Positions 10,161-21,600 of a stretch of DNA of 45,822 nt are shown in pieces. Under the pieces are notes generated by a model, which saw nothing but the letters and a program-made list of their open reading frames with translations, had not been told where the DNA came from and ran no database searches. The position numbers and the translations under genes are program-made. The DNA comes from Chloromonas sp. AAM2. Its lineage: Eukaryota > Chlorophyta > Chlorophyceae > Chlamydomonadales > Chlamydomonadaceae. Position 1 is the stretch's first letter. The number at the start of each line of letters is the position of its first letter. The DNA lies in assembly GCA_004335635.1 (NCBI GenBank), contig QAXH01005519.1, positions 1 to 45,822 on the forward strand. The letters run 5' to 3'.

Positions 10161-10457
10161 AAAAACAAGTTCGCCAGTTCTGGGACAATTCCTGTCAATA
10201 CCACTGGAACCGGTGGTGGTGATGTGTGTTGTAGTTGCGAAGTGTGATTTGGTATCTGCAGATGTGTCACAGGTGTGTGTGTGTGTGTGTGTGTGTGTCT
10301 ATCCCACACGGGGTGATCGCGTGTTGTGGTAAACGGCTGATATGTTAGATACTCAGGCACTCACAATCGTTCGAATCGCTCCCCTCGGGCACATCACAAC
10401 ACCGGGTCCAGTGGTACCCACAAGAATTGTCCCAGAGCTGGCAAACTTCTTTTTTTT
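10161..10457. mobile_element. Inverted-repeat element with ~55-base arms
   Basis: Left arm (10161-10216) and the reverse complement of the right arm (10399-10457) both read aagtt-gccag-tctgggacaatt, then tgtc or tgtg, taccactgga and cccggtg or accggtg. The interior of roughly 180 bases includes a (GT)13 run and has no coding capacity. It starts about 20 bases after the stop codon of the DMAC1-like gene, so it is probably in that gene's 3' untranslated region. No target duplication was identified. A related arm lies near 7110. Confidence 0.6.
10273..10298. repeat. (GT)13 microsatellite
   Basis: A perfect GT dinucleotide run of 26 bases within the inverted-repeat element at 10161-10457. Confidence 0.95.
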
Positions 10458-13170
10458 GTTGTGGGTGATGTGCTGACAATCTGCTACGAACCATAAGCTT
10501 GCAACAGACGTGAACTCGAATGAGGGAATTGTCGATTTTCTGTACATGCAAAGCGCCGTTCATTGGCAGGCTTGACTACTACAACCTGCATTGTATTGTG
10601 CTTCAAGCCAGCATACAGGCTTGGTTAACCCTCTAGGACTTTATGCAACCACCGATGTGAAGATCGGCCTCCCGTGTTTTAAGTCTAGATGTACAAAAGA
10701 GGAAGGTCCTACTTCAGCAGCGCCTGGGCAGCAGAGCACATGTTAAGTCGCGGTTGCTGCTGATGGATGGCTTAGTACAGAAAGCTATGATGCACCCTCA
10801 CACATCATTGCTGTGCCTACAGCTGATCAGCCTGCTGAAAGGTCGCAACACACAGCTCTTGCTACATAACTAGCGGAATCACGATCCTCTAGGAACAACA
10901 AGGGTGGTTGTCACGATTTTGTTCTCACTGCGCAGTATGGCCCGAGAAGCCGATTGGAGCTTGATGGCTATAGCAGTCGTTGTTTACATGGCCTTCAGTC
11001 CGGGGAGGACTGCTCTGCAGGGGCGAGGGGGGAGGGAAATTGCAGGCAACCTACTGGTCACCACAGCAGCGATTAATCTTTTGCTGACATGCCTCTCTTC
11101 TGCGCGTACGAGGTTGCTGACGCATTTCGCAGGCTTGTCAGCACAGGATCTACGGACTGCCTAAGCAGGGCCTTCCCATTTTGTTACAGCCTGATACACA
11201 TCTTCACAGACACACTCTCTCATTCCTCATTCCTCATTTCATTCCACCAGTTGCATTCTATGGCAGGACAGATTATTGGGTGTATGTCTACCCCGTACCG
11301 CTCTTGCCCCTCCAGCAAAACGTGCATGTTCACTACCTACTGGTTGTGAACCTTACACTTTCAGAGGGCTTGAACTGATTGACAAACAGCAGTGTCGGGC
11401 CTGAGGCATGCAAAACTATCATGAGCTGGCACCAACAGCAACCCTCAATGCGAAGGCTCCATCAAACAACCACGAAAACAACCAACAACCAAATTAAAAC
11501 ACTGAACAGCAAAAAACACCAGTGTGAAGGCGCTCGTACAAGGAGGGGGCGCACACCAGGGGGCAGGGGGCGCACATGCAACGCAAATATTTTATTTTTT
11601 GCGCAAATTGCAAATATTTCACTCAGTCAGGAGTTGCGGGAATATTTCTCCAAGTACAGGGGTGCTTTCTGGTGCGCACTCCCTCCTTGTGATTTGCCAG
11701 GCTGTGTGAGTCTTACCAGCGACTGTCATTACTCAGCACTTGTGTTTTCTTGCATTGTGAAGTCTCCTTCACCAGGCAACCCCGTTTTGCTCCAGCAGGC
11801 CCGTGTAACTCATTCTCAACACATCGAGCCCATTTTTCAGGGACAGGGAATCAAAGCGCAGGTGTGCAGATCTCTATCAGTGTGGCAGTTTGCTACAGTG
11901 GCGCTCTCAAGCTCTCAAAGAGAAAAGCCTTGCTTCAGGAGCGGGCAACAGTGCGTCTGTTGAGGCATGGGTGGCCGCTGATGGGTGATGGACGTATTGA
12001 CAACCCAGCTCATCAGTGCAGCCTGCGAACACCATCTGCCTCGTCACTGCCTCTTTCACCGACCCACTGGCTGTGGCTGCCAACAGACACACCGCTGCGC
12101 AGGCCTTGCTTAGGCAGGACCTGGCCCTTTGTTTACAGCTTGTCACACAGTTTTTCACACAGCTGGTTGAAGGAGGCAGCGTGCTTGCACCAACTCACCA
12201 CGCTACTGTGTGTGCATTGATGCTCGACTATGAAGCACAATTCGTCCTTGCACTTTGCAAGATCATTCATACCAGTGGTCTAATGGCCTGAGGCATGCAA
12301 TTATCATCAATTTCGAACCAATCAACATCATTTTTTGCCATCGTGCAAGCCGCACTACGGACATCAAATAACAAACCATCACTGTCGATCACTATGCAGC
12401 ATACCACTGCAGACTCTTTGATTTTGTATCCCATGCACGTGCATAATAAAGGCAAGCGCGCTTTCGGCAACGACAGCCTTAAGTCAAGCACTTCAGCCAC
12501 TTGGATTCTTTTGTGTCACACATGTGCAGGCGCATCCAATGGGCCAACGATTGCCCTGTTGCCAGCCAATTGTCATGATCAGACTGGTGGGCTAACAAAA
12601 CGCTACTGTGTTCAACTGCTGAAGAAGCTGTTAACACCAAGTAACTGCTGGTCAAGTTTAATACAATCCATACAAGCCGGGAATTCTGATTGAAACCTTG
12701 ATTGCTGGTGAACCGTTAACGGATGTGAGTGTCAGCACAGCTGATTGCGCATTTCTAATGTGAGTTCTAATGTGAGGGAGCGCCGGTCTCGAGACAATCA
12801 ACTGTGCATGTTTCGGCATGTACATAGAATAGTGTGCAGCATGTGCCCATTTACGGCTTTTGCATACCACTGTGTACGATACATCTTATATTGCAGTGCA
12901 GCGGTCAGTACCGACCTAGTTGGTGATGCCAAAAGGGCAGCGAAGACGCGCAAGGCCCTGAACGTTTTGACTAGCTTGTTGGCATACGCCTGCACACCCC
13001 ACACTTTAATAGCTCGTCTACACCCCAAGACACCCCAAGATGGGTACATGCCTTAGTTTTTGCCCCACTTCTACTGGAATTGCATGTTACTAGAATGTTG
13101 GGGTGAGGTTGCGATCAACAGGTGCGAAACTTGACATTGGTTGTGGTTGGCCTCTACATGTTTCCCTCTC
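10458..13170. other. Intergenic stretch between convergent genes
   Basis: No gene is recognised between the plus-strand DMAC1-like gene and the 3' end of the minus-strand DUF676 gene. Two blocks near 11160-11210 and 12105-12160 share a loose series of motifs (ggccttccc or tggcccttt, gttacagc or gtttacagc, cacac), and cctgaggcatgcaa occurs near 11400 and 12288, hinting at an old duplication. A fold-back lies at 11538-11690. Open frames here lack familiar motifs. Confidence 0.45.
11538..11690. repeat. Fold-back repeat, ~30-base arms
   Basis: The left arm, acaaggagggggcgcacacc plus ag, pairs with the right arm, whose reverse complement is acaaggagggagtgcgcacc plus ag. The interior is AT-rich with repeated gcaaatattt. 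The outer 15 bases of the right arm recur exactly at 1294-1308. Confidence 0.5.
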
Positions 13171-16100
13171 TCACAGCTCTCTCATCTGCCTTATGGCGTA
13201 CTCCACCACATGGCCATGAGACTTGCCAAAGCGCGCTGCGCTGCGAACCACAATGGCCGCGTGTGCATGGTAATGCCGTGTGTCTATGTCCGCCCTGTGC
13301 CAGTGCAGCAGGTTCAAGTCATCACACATCTTTCTCTGCTGAACCGCCTGCCGTGCCTCCATGCTGCTTTTACCACTACTGTCAGCGCTGTCAGTATTGC
13401 CACGTGCTTCTTGACCGCCAAAAGTGCCAGGTTGCCCACCGCCTTGAGCATCAGGCTGGCGAGCAGAACAGTCCTGCACTGAAGCACCCTGCTGTGCTGG
13501 CTGTGGCTGTTGTGGCTGTTGTGGCTGTTGTGGCTGTTGTGGCTGTTGTGGCTGTTGTGGCTGTTGTGGTTGCTCCCGGGTGGGTTGCTCCTGCTGCTGA
13601 GTGGTCAATGTTGAATCGTCTGCAGCTGTGACTCCTGCCAAGCGAGGCAGCTGTGACTCCCACATCTCAGTCAAACCGTTCAACCAGGCACTGCCCACAC
13701 ACTCCTGCACCTCCATGCCACAGCGAACTACCAGAGCACATAACCAGCCAAACCATGCCCTTGCCATGCGTAGCCAAAACCGTGTCACTGGCCATTGGTA
13801 GTCGCGAAGGAACGAGGGCAGCGGCAGAAAAGAGCTGAAGGTTGAACTGGCAGTGGACTCATTCCGCAATACTGTGTTTGCCGCTGGGCTATCATTATGA
13901 AGGACTGGTAGCCGGAACAATGCTGCACCGGATGAGGCTACTGCTCCTGTGTCCGACTGAGATCGGCATTCTGCTGTGAGATGAAAAACGCGAGCAGGTG
14001 CAGACTGTGACATGCCAGGCGCCATGCTGACAAGATGCACGCTCGTTGAGGTGGCAGGCGCAATGGAGGCTTGTGCAGTGATGCTTGCGTTATTGGTTGA
14101 GTGTGAAGGCTGAGCTGTATCAGGCACAGGGGCTTCAACAGAAGGTGTGGTACATTCTGCAGTGCTTAGTACAGCCTGACTGGTCACAGTTGATGCAGCA
14201 CTGAGTGACGGCCCACCAGCAGCAGGTGTGCCTGGCGGTTGAACTGAAGAAGTCGTTTCAGCAGCATGCAAGTTTGGCATCAGATGCGACAGCAGCGAGC
14301 CAGCAGTAGGGACAGAGTTTGCCGGCAGCACTGGCAGCAAATCCGGTTGCACGCTTACGGACAAGGCAGGCAAATCTGTCTCTGCAAATGGTGTGGCTGG
14401 GCATGCAGCCGCAGGTTCCTGAGACATGTGGGTGGCCGGTCCTGGCAGGGCTTGGGATGCAAGACGACTGGGACTGGTGATACTGCTGCCCACGCTGCTG
14501 CTGCCGCCGCTGGTATGGCTATTACTGGTGCTGCTTGCCCCGTCAGTGTGAGCGTGCGCGCTGTTAGTGATTCCCACGCCATCGCTACCCTGCAATGCTG
14601 ATGCAGACCTCTCCGCTGTCACCACTGCCATACCCTGCGGCTGTGAGGCATGCCTGGTGCCTGGTTGAAGCGCTGGGCTTTGCCACCTGACGTTCCAATC
14701 ATTGTCGCGCTTCACGTAGAGCAGCAGCAGGTAGTGATGGGCAGACTGCACGACCAGCCACAGCAGCATGCAGGCCCACATGATTACCAGCAAAGGCAGC
14801 ATGGCAGCAAAGACATCGCCTCGGAGCCGTGAAGAAGGGGCCGGCTGGTGCACTGCCGTGTTTGCACCAAGCTTGGCCTCATTGTTGGTTCCAGATCCAG
14901 ACCAATCCCTGCAATCGCCAATGCGGTCTGCTGTGCTGCCAATTTTGCTTTTGCCTGCTCCTGTTGAACGTGGTCGGACAGCTGCGACAAGGGCAGCTGC
15001 AGCTGCCATCGCCCAAACTGACACACCGTTGTGTGCAGTAGCAGAGGCTGAAGCAGGCCTGCTCGCAAGCTCATAATGGCCCACATTTTGGGACTGGCTG
15101 GATGCGGGTGGGGAAACTGCCTCATGAGCAGCAGGCTGTTCAGCAGGTGGCGTGTATAACCACTCCTGTAGGTTTCCCTGCTGCCTGGCACGCACAGCAG
15201 TTGGGCCCACAGGCACCTGCCAGCGTGGGCCATGCATGCTGGCCCTGCTGCCAATGCCACCACCAAACGCTGCTGGACCTGATAGGTCGCATAGCCATTT
15301 CGGGATGCACACAAAACCTGATGCTCCCCAGGTGCTGGCCTGCTTGCCGTCTGGCTTGCAGCCAATCAGCAGCCTGACTGGCATAAAGCCAGCGGAGAGC
15401 AGGCGTGCCGCCAGGCTGCGTTGGGCTGGTGGGTGTGGCCTGCTAAGCTGTCTTGGGGAAGGCGGCACCAAGGCGTTGCGTGAGTGGGGTTGCATGGTGC
15501 CCCTGAAAGCCAATGGGGTGGGATAGGAAAGGGGTGGTCCGTTGCATGGCCGCCAAGGTGTGTGCTGCATGCGGCTGGGCCAGAAAGCCTCCAAAGGCAG
15601 GGAAAGCCGTTGACGGTCTAGGAACACCATTGCTGTCTGATTCGCTGCTGAGAGCAAGCAATCCAGCCAGCTGCGGCTCCCAACAGGCCCCAAGCTTCTG
15701 GTGCTGCGTGCGCGTGCTAGATTTCTCACAGGATTGTGTGTTTGTGGTCCTTCTTGCTGGGGAAGCAAACGTGGGGTGATGGTGACATCCAGGCGGGCTG
15801 CGGATTGCATGCGCCCAGGCGAGCTGATGCGTGGCAAGCTGGCAGGCCTGGCAGGTGCATGCTGCTGGCTCTGACCCCCACTCGAAGTTGGTTGTACCAC
15901 ATACGGGTACCTGCGCATGCATTAGCAAGATGCGGCTCAGCAAGAACATAAGCATTGCCAGTGAGACTGACAAGTGAACTGCTTGCCGTTGTTCTCTTGG
16001 ATTATGGTGCATATTACAAGCCTCCTACTGCAGGTGACGTGACTGCCCAGGACAAGGGCACCCCGTCACCACCCTCACCTCTTGCTGATTGGCTGCCCTG

Positions 16101-17935
16101 GGTCCTGGTCGTAAGGGTTCAAGCGCAAGATGCTGGACGTCGTGAAAGGAACAGTGGCGTCATGCCTGCAAAACACAAGCATTTCGGCTTGCAAGAGCTC
16201 ATGTAGAGTGCTTTCGGACATTTAATGATTGATCTTAGGGTGCAACTCCTGCAACAGACAGACCAAAATGAGCATGCACAGCTGAACGTAGTCGTCCCGT
16301 CTGTGTGGCGAGTTGCCTGCACAGTCAGATGTGCTGAGCACTGTATTCACCTGACGTTTGCCAGCAGCAGGCGCTTCTGGAACAGCCCCAGTGCTGCATG
16401 AAAGGCATATGCCGGGTCCGCCATGACGACCAGAAGAGGGAGAGCATCGACATACCTGGCAGGAGGCAACAGACAACAACTTGGCAAGCATTCAGACTTA
16501 CTCCTTCTGTATGATTGATGACATGCAAACTGACATTGTGGGTACAGCTTGATGTACAGAATGCTTATAACTGATGCAAGCAATGCCACGTACAGTTCAG
16601 TCTGTTGATGCTTGACAGAGGTTGGCCGTCACTCAAACATCACCACATCATTTGATGTGCCGTGCGCTCAGTCACTGAGTGATCAATCTCTCACCATGCA
16701 ATTGTCGATGCATGCCAACTACATGCATGTGTTCACGCTTGGTCTGGTTAGCTGTGTGGCTCACCTGTCCGCAAGCACCAGCTGGGAGCCTGTGCGGCTC
16801 AGGGTGTAGGGCAGCACCGCATTGTACGCAACGCGGTAGCGACTGTCAGGTGGACACCAACTGCCCAGATGTGGGGAGGCACTGCAAAAGCCGCGACATG
16901 CAAACAGCAATATGTATGTGAAACAACTTCAAAAAAACTTAACTTTGTTCTGTATGCAAGCAAAATGAACTCGATGCTTCGGCATCATTAAAGGTCCATT
17001 GCGACATGACATTGTGATCTTCTCAGGCTCTAGTATTGGTAGCTCAATGATGTAGTGTCACACAGTGTGTCTTGCTGTCGCAGATTCCCCCTTTGACAGC
17101 CCAGCTCACAAGGTCACGAAGTTCACAGGAACCACGCCACGGACAGATGGGCTGGGCCCCAACGTCTCCCTGGAACTTGAAAGCTGAAGGGACAGGAGAC
17201 GCATGAACTGCCTTGAGGAGGAACCTGGGGCGGGTGGTGCGCTGGCTGTGGGGGTCATGTCCAAGACTGCATGACGCTGTGCAGCGGGGGAGGAGAAGAA
17301 GCCTGTGGCAGCGAGCTTGCCGATGGCATACCTGGCGATGAGGCCTCCCAGCCTGCACAGAGAAAGCACTGCAACTCTGATATGTAGGTATCAAAAATCT
17401 AGTGCATTCTTTGAAATCAAAACCTTGCATCCACCATGCATCGCCTTGGGCGCCTTGATGACGCGATCTCCGAGTGCTTGCATTGTCAACTTCCGCAAGA
17501 TGTGCAAAAGCACGGCTGACGTGGAGATTGTTCAATATGTTCAGTCAACTCACGAGTAGGAGACGAAGGAGATGCCCCAGACCTTTCTGACGCCTCCTGC
17601 CTGGAGCTTGACGCAATACCTCAAAACAAGGTTCGCCAATCTGTCGCCCAGCACATCAATGCCGTCATACGTCAGCCGGCCGGAGTTTACGCCTGCAAGA
17701 TGCCGCCATTCAAGCAGATGAGGTGTAGTCAAGCTGAGATGTTCAGGAGAGCAGCTCTGGCAGGCTGATGCACAAGAAGCTGCAGACAGCACTCATGTGT
17801 ACCTGAATTCAGGATCAGCACGCGGCGCGGATTGGTGCTCTTCCGAAGCATTGCCTCGACGAATGCCATGTCAGCCGGCAAACCCCACATGCCATGCTGC
17901 AGCACCACCAAATGGACCTCCTGCACGCGAACCAT
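13171..17935 (-). CDS. DUF676/ROG1-type lipase with very large C-terminal exon
   Basis: Exons complement(17803..17935, 17554..17692, 17110..17352, 16765..16881, 16351..16455, 16079..16165, 13171..15910) give 1187 aa. Residues 1 to about 275 are an alpha/beta hydrolase of the DUF676 (putative serine esterase) family: HLVVLQHGMWG near the start, TYDGIDVLGDRLA, the nucleophile elbow SYSLGGLIARYAIG, VNFVTFASPHLG, an LFQKRLLLANV strand and HDATVPFTTSSI. Relatives act on membrane lipids. The rest is one 2740-base exon, mostly disordered and rich in Ser, Pro, Ala, Gln and Thr, with a hydrophobic segment at about 640-675, an aromatic helical stretch around 980-1030, a Pro-Gln-Gln repeat, and a final ~45 residues with LHWHRADID and HAHAAIVVRS that match the family's conserved C terminus. 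The first elbow residue is Ser instead of Gly. The start at 17935 is the only in-frame ATG after an upstream stop. Confidence 0.82.
13498..13570 (-). repeat. 9-base coding repeat, Pro-Gln-Gln
   Basis: About eight near-perfect units of ctgttgtgg (plus strand) encode a run of Pro-Gln-Gln on the minus strand, near residues 1055-1080 of the DUF676 protein. The low number of substitutions suggests recent slippage and likely length polymorphism. Confidence 0.95.
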
Positions 17936-18645
17936 CGGGCCTGGCTGCCGCTGGCGTATCAAAGAGTCGCCTGACGGATCCTTAGCTGACGCCAGACAAT
18001 TGGTCTAGTTGACCAATCAGGTCAATGCCCGCGTAGCTTGTGCATGGCTGACGCATCAGTTGTGCAGTGGTAAACTGTGCACTTTGTATGGCTTCTGAAG
18101 TGTTGCCACCCTTCATCGTTCACCGGGGTTATTCAAACGGGTCACTGATTCCTTGACACGTCATTTGTTTTGAACGGCGGCCGCACCTCGGATCCCACAA
18201 GATGGAGCAGGCTAGGGCAGTCATGCGTGACTTGTCCAATGTCAATGTCAGACGCCGGTTCTGCGATGACGTCAGTTTGAGCGAGCTAACTGTCGCCCGC
18301 GCTGAACACTCCAAGAAACTAAGTATCGTCAGAGCCACTGTGGCGTACCAATGCAATAATCAAGATGCAGGAAAGGGCAGCAGGGCCATCGATCCATGAT
18401 GCACTTGCACACCCTTGGCATGGCCTAAGTCGCTAGACCAGGAATGAGACCAATAACGTTGGTTGCGCTCTGGTCCAATATTACAATGGCAAGTAAACGC
18501 CCTCAATGAGCAAGTGAACATGGGCACAATTCTGGTTGTTAACAGACCTACCATGGGGTGCAATTCCCCTTGCAGCTAAGGTAACTAGGGCGTTCGGAAA
18601 AGGCCCGTCATCATGCCGTTCCCAAGGTCTCATGCGTTGAAGGTC
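17936..18645. other. Spacer between two tandem minus-strand genes
   Basis: This holds the 5' flank and probable promoter of the DUF676 gene and the 3' flank of UTP12. I see no further gene, no clear TATA box and no RNA gene. A block near 18438-18470 (gaccaggaatgagaccaata) resembles one near 20511 (gaccagctatgagaccagac). Confidence 0.4.
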
Positions 18646-21600
18646 TCATGCCTTGCCCAGCGCCCGCTTTGCTGGCAGCACACCGGCTGCTTCGTTTACA
18701 CCACGCCGTTCCCTCAGGCTGCGTTGCAGATGTTGAAGGGCTGCCATGTTGAAGCCCAGCACATCCTTCAGTCCCTGCAGACATTGGAAACAATCCCTCA
18801 ATCCCTTGTTGAGAAAACTGCCAGAAAAGTGCCACAGCACCCTGACAAGCATGAAGCTCTCCATCAGCCAAGGTCCAACACAACTCCATACAGAAACACG
18901 CCCACCTTCTTTGATCATCTTCTTTGCGAGTATACACGAGTCTCTAACAGTCAGTACACAGGTTTCTCAACCCACATCTCGTCCAAGCTGGAAACACATT
19001 TCTTGTATATAGCGCTTCTTCCAGCTGTACAACGACACTGATCGCACGCTGGCCTGGTGACTGGACCACGTAGGCTGTTGAACTGCCATCATCCAATCAG
19101 TATCTGTGTCCCACCTGCACTGTGGGCCGCAGATGGCCTCTGAGCCTGAGCAGCACAGGCCGTGCCGAGGGAGTGGCCACCAACTGGGTATGGTGCAGCC
19201 GCAAGAGAAGCACGGCCACGCGCCCAACCTGAAGGCAGGGCACGCCATCGCAAGCATGCCTCAGACTGTGGTATGAAGCTTGCAAGGAACAGAATCTATC
19301 TTGGAAGAACAACACCTATCTAACAACATGGCTTGCTGCCCAAAACATTGTCTGCAGAGACCACAAGTCGACTCTGATATGAGTCATCAATCACGACTCT
19401 GCTGATCCAGCGTTGGCAAACCTCTGGCATGATCATCAAGCACACATTACGCGTTACAATCTACCATGCGCTGGGCGGCAGGAACTTTGATTGCAGTAGT
19501 GATGTCGGCCGCTGCTTAGCGCCTGGATTGGTTGGTCTTGCGATACCGTGGGTAGAACCATGATAAGTCAGGCAATGTAGTGAATGAACTGGGCGGTGGG
19601 ATGGGTGTGGCCTCACCAGTTCCGCATGCTGCCCCGCCCCCTGGTCCAGCCACAGAGGTAGGTAGGTCATGAGGCGCAGCGCGTCGGTGAAGGGAAGCAT
19701 CAGCAGACAGCTCTCAAGGTCGGGCGGCCGAACAGACACTAACTGCACATCAAACAAAGACATGATCCACGTTACAGAACTCCATGTAGTGCAGATAGGC
19801 ATGTGGAAGGACAAGCGTGCCTTGCCATGCCATACTCGGACATTTACAACAACATCATGCATGTTGTGTTCCAACCAAGTGGAGACTGCACCATCTTGCC
19901 TTGGGCCCGCTCCATACACTATGTAGCCGCATATAACGCTTACCCAGCACAGCCAACGCTTTACCCTGCACGCAACTCCATCCAGCACCCAACACTCACC
20001 GCTTTGAGCACGTACGCTGAGGGCGAAAGTCCCAACATGAGCGGGTTTGGTGCGGGCGCCTCGCCCCCGGGTGCGGCCCGTGCCTCCTGCTGCCGCTCCG
20101 ACTCGTGCGCTGAAACCTCCAGAGCGTCCACCAACGCATCTGCTGCACCTGCAGTGGTAGAGGCGATGGCAGGCAATCAATGCAATGGCAATGGCGATGG
20201 TAACCAATCAATGCAAAGGGCATCTGCTGCACCTGCAACGACTATTGATAGTGAACAATGTTGAACAGGGACCAATATCAAACAAATGGAAAGGCATTAA
20301 TTGCATACATGCCTTCACCATTCACATATCTGATTTAGAGTTTAATGGTGCAGAAACAGAGCAGCACTGGCAAGGCTATTGCTTACACTAGTTCGTTAGT
20401 ACCACTAGTATCTACTACTAGTATAGTAAGCCTGTGGTCACTCAGGATGTTTGACAAGCCTGCGATGTTCGATCCTGACCTTCGTCCCAACCCTGTGCTG
20501 CACAATAGCGGACCAGCTATGAGACCAGACGTTGTTACCTACCGCTCCCTCAACCCGCCCCACCAGAAAAGAGATTATGTGAAACACCACACCACCCATG
20601 CAGTCACTGGTCAAAGTCCCGTGACTGCATGTGTTGATAAGTGGTCTGAAAATGAATCGCCCGTCGTGCAGCTCTGTCTGATGCCGCATTCAAAAGTTTG
20701 TGGATCGACGCCGGGTTTGCAAGGGTGGTCAACAACCATGGCACTGGGTTTACTCACACATTCGATGGCAAAATCAGCTCATTCAAGTTGCTGCTGTATG
20801 CTGTCCGGTACACAGACGGCTCTGCAGAAGGCACTGCCCGACCTGTGTCCTCCGACGTGATAAGACAGAGAAACGGTCTTTTCACGTGATTGCATTTAGC
20901 TCCAAAGGTGTCAATCCAAATCACGCGTTTGAAAGGAATGGACTCTCAATTGCCACGAACGTGAATATTAAAAAAACAACTGTGGAACAAGGTCTGTCAG
21001 GTTCAAAAACCGACACACGTTTCTAACCAAAGACTTGCCCTGAACCTGCTACGCAAAGACATGGCACAACCAACCCCAGCCTGCCAGGAGAGTAGCAAGA
21101 AAGGAGAGCTCAAGGTGGTGTGGCATCAGGTATGGCATCCTTTCCACGGGCACACATGGGATTGTGCAGTGATGCCCGGCCTCCTGAACTACGCTTACCA
21201 GCGGCCAATTTTTTGTTCTTTAGGGCATGACATCTGGGATCTTTCAAGAGTGTGCATCACGCTGCATCCTACCTGCTCCATCCAGGGTTCGCCGCCCCGC
21301 TGCTGCGCTGGCGCCGCCCTCCTCATCGGCGCCCGCTGCGCCGCCCGCAGCCCCCACGATGCCACCACCGGCATTGTTATCCCTGAGTACCAGCAGCAGA
21401 AAGACAAAGTCTGCAAATGAAAGCTGCCAGCGCAGCTGCTTTGGCAGAGAGGGCTGCATGCTGCATGCGATGTTTTGTTTCGATTGGCTGAAGTTGATGG
21501 ATATGTGCATGCCCTACCTCTCTGCGTCCCCTTGCTCTGTCATCTCACTCACCCAAGGTCGGATTCAAAGAGTGACTCCAGCCGTTTCTCCTTCTCCTCC

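Noticed and set aside
10360..10400. Possible tRNA B box (cgttcgaatcg)
   Set aside because: No cloverleaf, A box or acceptor stem could be built around it.
10904..12291. Several open frames in the convergent spacer, some hydrophobic
   Set aside because: No motif, no splice partners and no family resemblance; treated as non-coding.
13122..13631. Plus-strand open frame with Ala-Val-Val repeats
   Set aside because: It is the antisense shadow of the Pro-Gln-Gln repeat in the DUF676 terminal exon.
15443..16012. Alternative minus-strand frame with a hydrophobic start (MLMFLLSRILL)
   Set aside because: The acceptor at 15911 joined in phase to the preceding DUF676 exon gives a conserved continuation in another frame.
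16222..16330. Candidate DUF676 exon reading NSPHRRDDYVQL
   Set aside because: No phase joins it to the exon before, while 16079-16165 joins correctly and supplies the conserved HDATVPFTTSSI.
19461..20207. Single 248-aa minus-strand frame as a separate gene
   Set aside because: It reads through UTP12 exon 17 (19617-19742) plus surrounding introns; only the exon part matches the family.
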